Assembly: GCF_009789235.1 (NCBI RefSeq) | Contig: NZ_WSTB01000001.1 | Coordinates: 248,001 to 312,000 of the forward strand | Source of the DNA: Flavobacterium hydrocarbonoxydans | GTDB lineage: Bacteria; Bacteroidota; Bacteroidia; Flavobacteriales; Flavobacteriaceae | Direction of reading: 5' to 3' | Length of the DNA: 64,000 nt | In this document: positions 32,269 through 39,202 of the stretch, piece by piece | How the letters are laid out: each line of letters begins with the position of its first letter | Numbering within the stretch: the first letter of the stretch is position 1 | The notes under the pieces: model-generated | The model's database searches: none | Seen by the model: only the letters and a program-made list of their open reading frames with translations | Told to the model about the DNA's origin: nothing | Position numbers and translations under genes: made by a program

Positions 32269-32640
32269 ATGGGTACAATTTTAGCATTTATTTCTATTGT
32301 TATAGCAGCGATACTTTTTCCTTTAGGGCTTCTAATAACATTTGTTACTAATCTTTACAAAAGGCGTTGGAAGTTTTCATTTAAACGTTTAGATCAACAA
32401 CTTCTAAGCATCGCCACAAGCATAGACGCATCTGGCAATGTAATTTGTAAGGACTTGTTTAATCTGCTTTTAATAGAAAAAGGCGGTTATGAGTTTGGCA
32501 AGCGAAAGGAAACTATATCTAGCGCATTGGGTAAAAATCAACGTGATAACACATTAACCAAAACAGGAAAAGCAATCGTTTTTATCCTGGACAAAATAGA
32601 AACTGATCATTGCATGAAAAGCATTGATAGTTTGGTGTAA
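32269..32640 (+). CDS. Membrane-anchored protein at the prophage right end
   Basis: 123 residues. One long N-terminal membrane segment (LAFISIVIAAILFPLGLLITFVTNLY) and a basic cytoplasmic domain (YKRRWKFSFKRLDQQLL, GYEFGKRKETISSALGKNQ). Small inner-membrane proteins at phage right ends can block superinfection or act in lysogeny; no such function can be read here. It is the last gene of the rightward tail operon. Confidence 0.5.
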   Translation: MGTILAFISIVIAAILFPLGLLITFVTNLYKRRWKFSFKRLDQQLLSIATSIDASGNVICKDLFNLLLIEKGGYEFGKRKETISSALGKNQRDNTLTKTGKAIVFILDKIETDHCMKSIDSLV

Positions 32641-32689
32641 TGTTTCCTTAAAAGTGAAACAATAGAATGAATTTCAGGGAGGTTGAAAT

Positions 32690-32812
32690 AAAAAAAGTCC
32701 TCCAACAATTAAAAACTTTCTCAGGGTAATTTAATTAAGCACAAAGCCACAGCGTTGGAGGACAAAAAGTCTTCTATGCTGTGGCTTTAGTGTGTTTAAA
32801 AATTAACCTGAG
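32690..32812 (-). ncRNA. Candidate pseudoknotted phage small RNA with own promoter
   Basis: On the minus strand a promoter (TTG-N18-TATATTTG, 32846-32818) points into about 123 bases with three long complementary pairs. Outer stem: 32812-32800 with 32732-32720 (12 of 13 match). Inner hairpin: GCTGTGGCTTT (32778-32788 on plus) with 32743-32753, 11 of 11. The inner loop contains GTCCTCCAAC (32763-32754), exactly complementary to GTTGGAGGAC at the 3' end (32706-32697), which is followed by seven T residues. Start, fold and U-tail fit a small RNA whose terminator pairs with an upstream loop. No known family recognised. Confidence 0.65.
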
Positions 32813-32817
32813 AGGTG

Positions 32818-32846
32818 CAAATATAATATAATCAATCATCAATCAA
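32818..32846 (-). promoter_or_regulatory. Leftward promoter for the candidate small RNA
   Basis: On the minus strand TTG (32846-32844), eighteen bases, then TATATTTG (32825-32818), the Bacteroidota -33/-7 form. The expected start is about 32812, where the first stem of the RNA begins. It lies just upstream of, and divergent to, the gene at 32856. Confidence 0.6.
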
Positions 32847-32855
32847 AATCGAATA

Positions 32856-33494
32856 ATGAATAAGTATCATCAAATACTAAATAAAATCCTTGAAAAAGGT
32901 AAAAATCAAACAAATAAAAAAGGCTCAAACACTTTTTTACTTAATCAAAAGCTAGAATTAAAGCCAATTGATTTACTTGAACTGTTTGAGGGGCACGCTG
33001 TGGCTAAAAAGAAACTCAAAGATGAGCTACAATTGTTTATCCAGGGCGAACGCTCGACAGAAGCTTACCGGGAAATTGGTGTTTCATGGTGGGATTATTG
33101 CGGACCTATCCTGGTCAATAGTTATCCGACCTACTTCGAAAAGCTTCCGAAACTAATTGAAAAAATTAATAGGGAGAAACGATCATCAAAGAATTATGTA
33201 TTATTTCTGGGTTCTAACGATACCGAAAGCAATCAACAGCCTTGTTTAAGTTTAATACAATTTCAAATCGACAACGGTAAACTTGTAATAAGCGCATATC
33301 AGCGCAGTTCCGATGCGAATCTAGGATTACCCTCAGATATTTATCATTTGTACCTTATTTCGAAGAAAATCGATGTACAGTTGAAAAGCATTACATTGTT
33401 TCTTGGTAATGTGCATGTGTATGAGAATAATTTTGAGAATACAAAGCAGCTGCTTAATGGCGAAAGCGTCAAGTTTGCTTTAAACGTTGGTTAA
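32856..33494 (+). CDS. Thymidylate-synthase-fold protein, dCMP-type specificity residue
   Basis: 212 residues. Matches the thymidylate synthase/dCMP hydroxymethylase fold over most of its length: an N-terminal helix (QILNKILEKGKNQ), KKGSNTF (where TS has RTGTGT), ELQLFIQGE (TS: ELLWFLQGD), the active-site region QPC with Cys130, YQRSSDANLGLPSDIYHLYLI, and NVHVYENN with His187 and Tyr189. Arg150, Ser151 and Asp153 fit the phosphate/base site. The residue equivalent to E. coli TS Asn177 is Asp161, as in T4 dCMP hydroxymethylase, pointing to a cytosine nucleotide. It is shorter than TS (264) and lacks part of the central region. In Mu the DNA-modification gene mom also lies at this end. Confidence 0.7.
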   Translation: MNKYHQILNKILEKGKNQTNKKGSNTFLLNQKLELKPIDLLELFEGHAVAKKKLKDELQLFIQGERSTEAYREIGVSWWDYCGPILVNSYPTYFEKLPKLIEKINREKRSSKNYVLFLGSNDTESNQQPCLSLIQFQIDNGKLVISAYQRSSDANLGLPSDIYHLYLISKKIDVQLKSITLFLGNVHVYENNFENTKQLLNGESVKFALNVG

Positions 33495-33514
33495 TTGCGG
33501 TTTAAACTATAATT

Positions 33515-33546
33515 AAAAAGCCAATACGTTATGTATTGGCTTTGTT
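33515..33546. terminator. Bidirectional terminator between convergent genes
   Basis: Perfect stem AAAGCCAATAC (33517-33527) / GTATTGGCTTT (33533-33543) with a GTTAT loop, flanked by A on the left and T on the right. It lies between the TS-like gene and the convergent small gene and overlaps the end of the latter. Confidence 0.8.
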
Positions 33547-33762
33547 GTTTTGATGCTTGCTCATTAATTCTTTACAAACAGAATATAATTCATTTGTTCC
33601 TTCTCCTAGTTGGTAATGACCATGTGCAATGCAAAGTTCATTATATTCGCTGTCACTAAGGACTTGTTTTAAATCAATTTTTAATCTTTCCGCTTGTTGT
33701 TGACTTTGCCAGGCACCTGCTTTATTTCTAAATTTATCAAGTAAATCGTAAGTGTTTTTCAT
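33529..33762 (-). CDS. Small phage protein of unknown function
   Basis: 77 residues from the ATG at 33762 (a TTG two codons earlier is possible). Helical, charged (TYDLLDKFRNKAGAWQSQQQAERLKIDLKQVLSDSEYNELCIAHGHYQLGEG). No family recognised. Its -7 promoter element lies 3 bp before the ATG, so it would be leaderless. Single gene opposite to its neighbours. Confidence 0.5.
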   Translation of the reverse strand: MKNTYDLLDKFRNKAGAWQSQQQAERLKIDLKQVLSDSEYNELCIAHGHYQLGEGTNELYSVCKELMSKHQNNKANT

Positions 33763-33765
33763 GTC

Positions 33766-33784
33766 CAAATATATTATAAATTTG
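33766..33784. promoter_or_regulatory. Two back-to-back -7 elements between divergent small genes
   Basis: TATATTTG on the minus strand (33773-33766) and TAAATTTG on the plus strand (33777-33784) lie 3 bp apart, together forming a near-palindrome. They serve the leftward 77-residue gene and the rightward 60-residue gene. No clear -33 TTG was found for either, so the call rests on the -7 elements alone. Confidence 0.45.
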
Positions 33785-33791
33785 TAAAAAA

Positions 33792-33974
33792 ATGGAAATT
33801 TTGATTTGCAAAAATGGAAATTTTGATTTTTCGATTATACTATCAGGAATATTGGCGGCTAAAGCTGGCGGATCAAAAATTCTAAAAGCAGTTTTACGTA
33901 TCTGTATCTGGGGTACTTTTGCAATAACAATGTCAGCTTTGGCTGGTTATATTTTTGGTGTTCAGACTACTTAA
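33792..33974 (+). CDS. Small membrane protein near the prophage right end
   Basis: 60 residues with one C-terminal hydrophobic stretch of about 22 residues (LRICIWGTFAITMSALAGYIFGV). The coding start falls in a 20-bp direct repeat (33788 and 33810, period 22), so the first residues (MEILICKNGNFDF) may come from a duplication. Function unknown; it may be the last phage gene. Confidence 0.4.
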   Translation: MEILICKNGNFDFSIILSGILAAKAGGSKILKAVLRICIWGTFAITMSALAGYIFGVQTT

Positions 33975-34491
33975 AAAGAAATATTTTTTTTTGGAATAGG
34001 AATGTAATATGAATAATATCCCTAACCATATCGATAGAGTTATCGCCATAAATTCCCTTAAAAAATAATTTGTTTTCCATGTATATTTTTAACTCAAAAC
34101 TCTAGATTGGAAAAACGGTCAAATTGATCGCACTTTTTCTTCTGCAATTTACACCAATTCCTATAGCGCAAGGTCTTTTTATGATAGACCATCTGTGTGG
34201 AACTAATTTTGAATTTAACTACAATAAAAAACTAAAACAGTACTTGTACATTTTGTACAAGTATTGGATATTTGTGAGGTTAATAACAAATAAAACGTAG
34301 GTATTGCGTAACATAGAATTTGTCTCGTCCTACCTAAGATTATTTCCCTTCAAATCCATCAAACGGAAACACAATCTTATAATATTATCCTCTTTAACAT
34401 CACCATCCTGATCTATACTCATATTAGTATACATAACTCCCTGCATAGCAATTGCAAGACAAGGAGTTTATATTCTTTACAACAAAAAACT
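33975..34491. other. Gene-poor stretch likely containing the prophage right end
   Basis: About 517 bp without a clear gene. It holds a strong palindrome, TACTTGTACA-TTT-TGTACAAGTA (34241-34263), a smaller hairpin (GGTCT...AGACC near 34171-34190), and on the minus strand a 38-codon frame (34446-34330) that looks partly coding (starting MQGVMYTNMSIDQDGDV) and may be a gene remnant. The host-phage junction is probably here. I could not fix it, because the left end is missing and no 5-bp target duplication can be matched. Confidence 0.5.
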
Positions 34492-34818
34492 TTATGCTTC
34501 TTCTATTATGGCATCAGGAGCATTTTTTTTCACCGATTCAATTCCATTCTCTCTGGCAGCAGTACTTTCGTACATCTCACTAGTACCTATGATTTGACCA
34601 TTAGATGCTTTCAGATTAAAGTATTGCTTACCACTTGATGATTCTTTACGATCATAGCGATTATCATCTGGTGCATTTTTTTTCACAGAGGCAATACCAT
34701 TTTCGCAGGCAACTTTGGTGTTATAACCTTCGCTAGCTAAGATGACCTGCCCGTTACCAGCTTTTAAGTTAAATTGAAATTCGCCATTCTTTCTAGTTGA
34801 GATCAGAAATTTTCCCAT
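34492..34818 (-). CDS. YegP/DUF1508 family protein
   Basis: 108 residues made of two similar halves, each a DUF1508 motif: GKFLISTRKNGEFQFNLKAGNGQVILASEGYN (residues ~2-33) and SGKQYFNLKASNGQIIGTSEMY (about 62-83), each followed by a helix ending xxNGIxSVKKNAPD. This is the tandem YegP arrangement, a small alpha/beta protein of unknown function common in bacteria, sometimes stress-related. First confident host gene after the prophage. Confidence 0.88.
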   Translation of the reverse strand: MGKFLISTRKNGEFQFNLKAGNGQVILASEGYNTKVACENGIASVKKNAPDDNRYDRKESSSGKQYFNLKASNGQIIGTSEMYESTAARENGIESVKKNAPDAIIEEA

Positions 34819-35038
34819 ATTTTGTTTTAGTTTTAAGATTAGAAAACTAAATTAATCATTTTACCTATGCAATAAACTTATTTAGAGTTTTTCTTTTTTG
34901 AAATTTAGCAATAAGCATATTATAAAAACTACTGGCATATAATTCAATTTATTTTTTACAAAATAGTTATCAACTTACTACTGATTTTATTAAAATTTAT
35001 TTAATTTAGTTTTTATTAACCAAAAAAAACAAATTAGT

Positions 35039-35452
35039 ATGGGATTTTTTAGTGATTTTAAAGCCTCTTTAATGAAAGGCGATGTGTTAAGTTTAGCAAC
35101 AGCAGTAGTCATAGGTGCTGCTTTTGGAAAAATAGTAGGATCTGTTGTTGATGATGTTATTATGCCAATTGTTGGTTTACTTACTGGCGGAATTGATTTT
35201 ACAACAAAATTTATTACCCTTGATGGTGAAAACTATGAAAACTTAGCTAAAGCAAAAGAGGCTGGTGCTGCTGTTATTACTTACGGTAATCTTGTTCAGG
35301 CAATAATCAATTTTGTTATTATTGCCCTTTTTATTTTTATTATTCTTCGTGCTGCTGAAAAAATGAAAAAGAAACAAGAAGTTCCTGTTGTTCAATCAGG
35401 CCCATCTCAAGAAGAACTGCTTACTCAAATTAGAGATTTATTAAAAAAATGA
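35039..35452 (+). CDS. mscL: Large-conductance mechanosensitive channel MscL
   Basis: 137 residues. Pentameric inner-membrane channel that opens on osmotic downshock. It begins [26 protein letters not shown], a typical MscL start with the N-terminal amphipathic helix, followed by TM1 ([22 protein letters not shown]) and TM2 ([23 protein letters not shown]), with the charged periplasmic loop between and a cytoplasmic helix at the C terminus. Length fits the family (about 130-150). Confidence 0.96.
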   Translation: MGFFSDFKASLMKGDVLSLATAVVIGAAFGKIVGSVVDDVIMPIVGLLTGGIDFTTKFITLDGENYENLAKAKEAGAAVITYGNLVQAIINFVIIALFIFIILRAAEKMKKKQEVPVVQSGPSQEELLTQIRDLLKK

Positions 35453-35600
35453 TCTACAACTTTTCTACAATTTCACCCGCTACATAATGATTATAGATTT
35501 AATTAGATCACAAACTCAATATATTTATTAAGTTAAGTAGAAATTGTATAGAGATTTTTTTAGAACTGAATACCTAATATTTAAAATCTTATACTTTATG

Positions 35601-35640
35601 AAATGGGAAAAAATATTTTCACACATTTTTTCCCATTTTT
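35601..35640. terminator. Strong hairpin terminator downstream of mscL
   Basis: AAATGGGAAAAAAT (35601-35614) and ATTTTTTCCCATTT (35625-35638) form a perfect 14-bp stem with a 10-base loop. T-rich on the right and A-rich on the left, so it can stop both directions. It is about 150 bp after the mscL stop. Confidence 0.7.
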
Positions 35641-35677
35641 CTATTTAATATCAACTGATTAGAATATGGAATACAAT

Positions 35678-35950
35678 TTCCTAAGTCCGTAAGAACGATA
35701 ACTTTCCTCTCATATACCTGCTATATTTACTATGATGTTTCTGTACGGTTTAGGACTTCAGTTTGTATTGCAACTTTATCCAACATCTTTAGCCTTATAT
35801 ATAGTTTCTGTTGGTCAGGTCAAGAGTTTACCTCCTGTTTTCTTCAGATTCCACTCACGCGGTGGCCCCCCTTGCATTCAGTTAACACTTCCCACTGTAA
35901 AGACGTCCTTGGAACTTACACCCTAGAGTTATCGCCCATTCCAGGCACAC
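35678..35950 (-). mobile_element. Truncated group II intron (5' ribozyme part only)
   Basis: On the minus strand from 35950 the sequence starts GTGTGCC, the GUGYG 5' boundary of group II introns. It continues with domain I features I recognise: GGTGTAAGTTCC (35924-35913), then the CCACCGCG...GTGGAATCTGAAG block (near 35869-35840), ACAGAAAC, and TTATCGTTCTTAC near 35700. Only about 270 bases remain. The intron-encoded reverse transcriptase and domains II-VI are missing, so it is dead. It lies about 100 bp after a broken SDR gene on the same strand. The short frames in this stretch are not genes. Confidence 0.65.
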
Positions 35951-36048
35951 AACAAAAAGCTGAGCACATTAATGAGTTCTGCTTTCTTATTTTGAATAAT
36001 CTTGCTCCTGGAAATAAAATTTTATTGACTTTCATTTTTGGTACGTCT

Positions 36049-36430
36049 TTAAAAACCATATATACTGCCAGAAACAGAAATCTGCTCTCTAGTGATCCAT
36101 ACAGCATCATCTGAAGCCAGAAATACGGCAGCTTTGGCAATATCTGCGAGTTGTCCTCTACGGCCAAGCGGTGTTTTTTTCGGCAAACATCTTTTCATAC
36201 TCACTGCCCACGGTGACACCCGCGCTTACTGCACCCTCTGTTTCCGTTCCACCCGGCAAAATAGAATTGACACGAACGTTTTTAACCCCCAACTTCTTAG
36301 ATAAAGCAATTGTGAAAGCGTCCAGTGCAGCTTTACTTGAAGAATACAAAGAGGCATTTTGGAGCGGATATTTACTTGCACTCGAACTGATATTAATGAT
36401 GTTCCCACCCTTATCTCCAAAAAGTTTCAA
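36049..36430 (-). pseudogene. Broken short-chain dehydrogenase/reductase (SDR), 3' part
   Basis: Remnant of an SDR oxidoreductase. The frame starting at 36430 keeps the conserved GGNIINISSSASKYPL strand and the catalytic YSSSK, then NVRVNSILPGGTET. At a run of seven A residues (36175-36181, T on plus) the frame breaks, and the family's usual end continues one frame away (TPLGRRGQLADIAKAAVFLASDDA, later ITREQISVSGS). The N-terminal cofactor-binding half is missing. So it is truncated and frameshifted. Confidence 0.8.
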
Positions 36431-36643
36431 AGCTGCCTAGATCAATATAAGAATCCAATTTTATCAGTCTTTTCACAAACAGACATTTAAAATGTTTTAT
36501 TTCAGAATGAATACTTTGGTTCATAAAGCCCTTGGTTTAGGAATTAGCCGCTTATGGGACTTTAATTACTTTCTAATTCTTTTACTGCAAGTGTACCTTC
36601 ATTAATAGTATACTTACCGTATTAAAAAGAAAAATTGATATAA

Positions 36644-37390
36644 TTAAGCTGATATTCCACCATCAATGGTAAAACTACTTCCTGTGATATAACTGGATTC
36701 TGGACCCGCTAAAAAATTGACCAACGAAGCTACTTCTTCTGGCCTGCCAAAACGTTTAAGCGGGATAGCATTAATGAAAGCCTCACGAATCGCATCATCG
36801 GAAGGCAGCATATCAGTATCAATAGCACCTGGCTCAACAGTATTTACTGTAATATTTCTTGGTGCCAAATCCCATGCAAGTCCACGGGTATAAGCTCCAA
36901 TTGCTGCTTTGGTAGCGATATAGTCAGACATGTGCGGACTTCCAATACGATGAGCACCAACAGATCCTATACTTACTATCCTTCCACCATCTGGCATATA
37001 TTTAACTACCGTACGTACAGCTTCAGATACTGCTCTGATGTTAACGTCGATCTGACGATCATATTCATCAATTCTTTCAGAAGCTGTTTCTAAAGATCCT
37101 TTTACTGCAATAGCTGCATTATTTACCAGAATGTCAATTTTGCCATATTTGTGGCCAATATCATCAATAGCTTTTTCTAGCGCGCCTTTTACTGAACTAT
37201 CTATTTTGATAGCGAATGAATCTCCACCTAATTCTTTTATACTTTTTACCATATTTTGTGCTGTCTCTTCAGAACTTACATAACTGAAGATAACATTTGC
37301 GCCTTCTGATGCTAAACGTTTTACAATTGCTGCACCCATGCCACGAGTTCCTCCCGTAACAAATGCTGTTTTACCTTTTAGTGTTGACAT
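36644..37390 (-). CDS. Short-chain dehydrogenase/reductase (SDR)
   Basis: 248 residues, full length for classical SDRs. TGGTRGMGAAIV (residues 12-23) is the NAD(P)-binding TGxxxGxG; DILVNNAAI contains the NNAG-like motif; SIGSVGAH has the catalytic Ser and YIATK (about 157-161) the Tyr-Lys pair; and the end IPLKRFGRPEEVASLVNFLAG...YITGSSFTIDGG is the usual C-terminal block. The substrate cannot be read from sequence. Transcribed leftward, 68 bp after the MDR gene. Confidence 0.9.
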   Translation of the reverse strand: MSTLKGKTAFVTGGTRGMGAAIVKRLASEGANVIFSYVSSEETAQNMVKSIKELGGDSFAIKIDSSVKGALEKAIDDIGHKYGKIDILVNNAAIAVKGSLETASERIDEYDRQIDVNIRAVSEAVRTVVKYMPDGGRIVSIGSVGAHRIGSPHMSDYIATKAAIGAYTRGLAWDLAPRNITVNTVEPGAIDTDMLPSDDAIREAFINAIPLKRFGRPEEVASLVNFLAGPESSYITGSSFTIDGGISA

Positions 37391-37458
37391 TGTGTATTTT
37401 TATTAAATGATTATTAATATTTAGAAATAAATTATTGTGAATAGTAGTAGTTTCGACT

Positions 37459-38403
37459 TTAATCCATTGCAATAACGATCTTACCTTGCGTGTGTCCTTT
37501 TTCAATTTCAAGATGCGCTTTTGCAATTTCCGTCCACGAAAAGACCTGCGATACATGCGGTACCAGTTTTCCTTCCTGTAATAGTTTTGCAACAAATTCC
37601 ATATCAGGTCCGCTATATGTTATCATATTATAAAAGGCATGTATATTCAATCTTTTTGCTTTCAAAGCTTCATCTGCTGTTATACCAGACCACAGACTAA
37701 TAAGACTGCCTCCAGGCTTCAGCACTTCCATACTTCGATTAATATGGCCGTCTGCTTTTACAGCTTCAATAACCAGATCAATATCTTTTACTACTTCCTC
37801 AAAAGGACCTTTCTGATAGTCAATAAACTCATCAGCACCAAGGCCTATTACAAAGTCTTTTTTAGCACCTGATGCCAAAGCAAGTACATAACCGCCAAAA
37901 TATTTTGCAAACTGAACGGCAAAATGTCCTACACCTCCCCCGGCCGCTGTTATTAATACACGGTCGTTTTCTTTTATACCTACTTTATTGATTGGTTGCA
38001 AAGCAGTAAGTGCCGCCAATGCAGAAGCTGCCGCCTGTTCATGACTAATATTTTTAGGTTTGACAGCTAATTGAGAAGCGGGAGCTACAACAAATTCTGC
38101 GTATGTTCTGCCTATATTAGGATGCTTCAATACTCCAAACACGTCATCACCAATCTCAATATTAGTAACGTTAGCACCTTTCTCAACAACCTGGCCAGAA
38201 ACATCCCACCCTAAAATCAATGGAAGCTCTTCGCCGAATATCCAACTGACACTTTTATTTTCCCTTACAATAGCATCAGCAGGATTTATACTAACTGCTT
38301 TTACTTTTATTAATACTTCATCGTCTTTAATATTTGGCACAGGAACAAACTCAAAAGTAAAATTTTCAACTCCACCCTGCTCTTTCAGCACAATCGCTTT
38401 CAT
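37459..38403 (-). CDS. Zinc-free MDR oxidoreductase (quinone oxidoreductase-like)
   Basis: 314 residues from the ATG at 38403 (MKAIVLKEQGGVENF, a typical MDR start); the frame extends 24 codons upstream without need. Medium-chain reductase with a Rossmann motif AAGGGVGHFAVQFAKYFGG near residue 152, and GWDVSGQVVEKGANV and EFVVAPASQLAVKP in the catalytic part. The zinc-binding Cys cluster of alcohol dehydrogenases is missing, so an NADPH:quinone or enone reductase activity is likely. Probably co-transcribed with the SDR gene downstream. Confidence 0.88.
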   Translation of the reverse strand: MKAIVLKEQGGVENFTFEFVPVPNIKDDEVLIKVKAVSINPADAIVRENKSVSWIFGEELPLILGWDVSGQVVEKGANVTNIEIGDDVFGVLKHPNIGRTYAEFVVAPASQLAVKPKNISHEQAAASALAALTALQPINKVGIKENDRVLITAAGGGVGHFAVQFAKYFGGYVLALASGAKKDFVIGLGADEFIDYQKGPFEEVVKDIDLVIEAVKADGHINRSMEVLKPGGSLISLWSGITADEALKAKRLNIHAFYNMITYSGPDMEFVAKLLQEGKLVPHVSQVFSWTEIAKAHLEIEKGHTQGKIVIAMD

Positions 38404-38577
38404 AATAAACAATCGAACATCTGGAAAAATAGGGTTATTTACAGGAGACAGCAGTGGAGGAGACTTTAATATCATTAAGATAAATTATAAAAAATAAAAA
38501 CATTACTTAATCTCTAATCATAGAGTTTTGCTCTCGTATAAAAACTCTTTATCAACTGTTTTAACCCCTATAATGTT

Positions 38578-38926
38578 ATGCTGAAAAGAATACTTTTAAT
38601 TATCTTGCTTTCTATTCCTCTTTTTGCTACTACATCACTGAAGGAAACTTTTAACATCTGGGGAAGGATTGTAGATAGTGGATTTAGTCCTATTGAATCA
38701 TTTTCGATTAAGGTTTTCGAATTTAATACTATTACAAATCAAAAAAAAATAACCCAAGATTTTAAAGTCAGAGATGATAATGGCGAATTTTTAATAAAAA
38801 AACCTTAACTCGGAAACCTATCTTATTGAAGTTACAGTTGAAAATTATACAAGGTACAGCATCATAAAAACACTTGGAAATAAAAATGAATCAGTTGGAG
38901 AAATAATTTTGCAAAATACTTGGTAA
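38578..38926 (+). pseudogene. Frameshifted secreted protein of unknown function
   Basis: Starts with a signal peptide (MLKRILLIILLSIPLFATT), followed by a beta-rich part like a carboxypeptidase-regulatory or Ig-like domain (FNIWGRIVDSGFSPIESFSIKVFEF). At a run of seven A residues near 38795-38801 the frame stops early. One frame over, the same fold appears to continue to the TAA at 38924 (ETYLIEVTVENYTRYSIIKTL, ending GEIILQNTW). The break in a homopolymer may be a real mutation or an assembly error. Confidence 0.65.
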
Positions 38927-39060
38927 ATTAAAAACAGATTCTTTCTATTTCTAGTAATCTTTTTTACCATAATTATTTTCTCAAAAAAAAATAGTATTAC
39001 AGTTCTTTTTTGTATTAAAACATCTGATTGCGCAATAAAGACATATCCTACCTTTATTAC

Positions 39061-39116
39061 GCCAATCTTTTCAAGTCTTGCATAAATTTTGTTAAATTTT
39101 GCCCCGTCGGGGTCAC
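39061..39116 (+). repeat. Degenerate 56-bp repeat, copy 1
   Basis: Compared by eye with 41765-41820, 42 of 56 bases match without gaps. The best conserved part is CCCGTCG-GGTCAC at the end. It lies in the 276-bp gap downstream of the broken secreted-protein gene. Nothing else was seen in this gap. The origin is unknown; it may be the relic of a mobile element or small genomic repeat family. Confidence 0.5.
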
Positions 39117-39202
39117 TATACAGCTAAAAAGGCAAGGTAACTTTGGATTTTTACATTTATTTTCTCTCTTCAAAAGAAACTTTAAAAACTTAAATAAAAC
39201 GA

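Larger units (their letters stand above)
1..33974. mobile_element. Mu-like transposable prophage (left end outside window)
   Basis: The hallmark set is present: MuA-type transposase and MuB-type ATPase at the left, DUF3164, gp28-like terminase, DUF935 portal, MuF and gpG head proteins, and a contractile tail with sheath, tube, tape measure, hub, spike and baseplate J-like proteins. No tyrosine or serine integrase is seen, in keeping with transposition. The left end and any repressor lie before the window. The right end was not located; it should lie between the last phage-like ORF (ending 33974) and the host yegP-like gene (34492). Unlike Mu, the packaging block is inverted relative to the tail block. 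Confidence 0.9.

Noticed and set aside
32690-32812. Structured RNA as a retron msr-msd
   Set aside because: The outer stem is retron-like, but there is no reverse transcriptase gene nearby and the crossing pairs do not fit msr/msd order.
35732-36114. Short rightward frames over the group II intron fragment
   Set aside because: They read antisense through ribozyme sequence and the exon gap, with no signal, domain or operon spacing.
38404-38475. Longer N terminus for the MDR oxidoreductase
   Set aside because: MKAIVL at 38403 is the standard MDR beginning; the upstream codons have no match to the fold.
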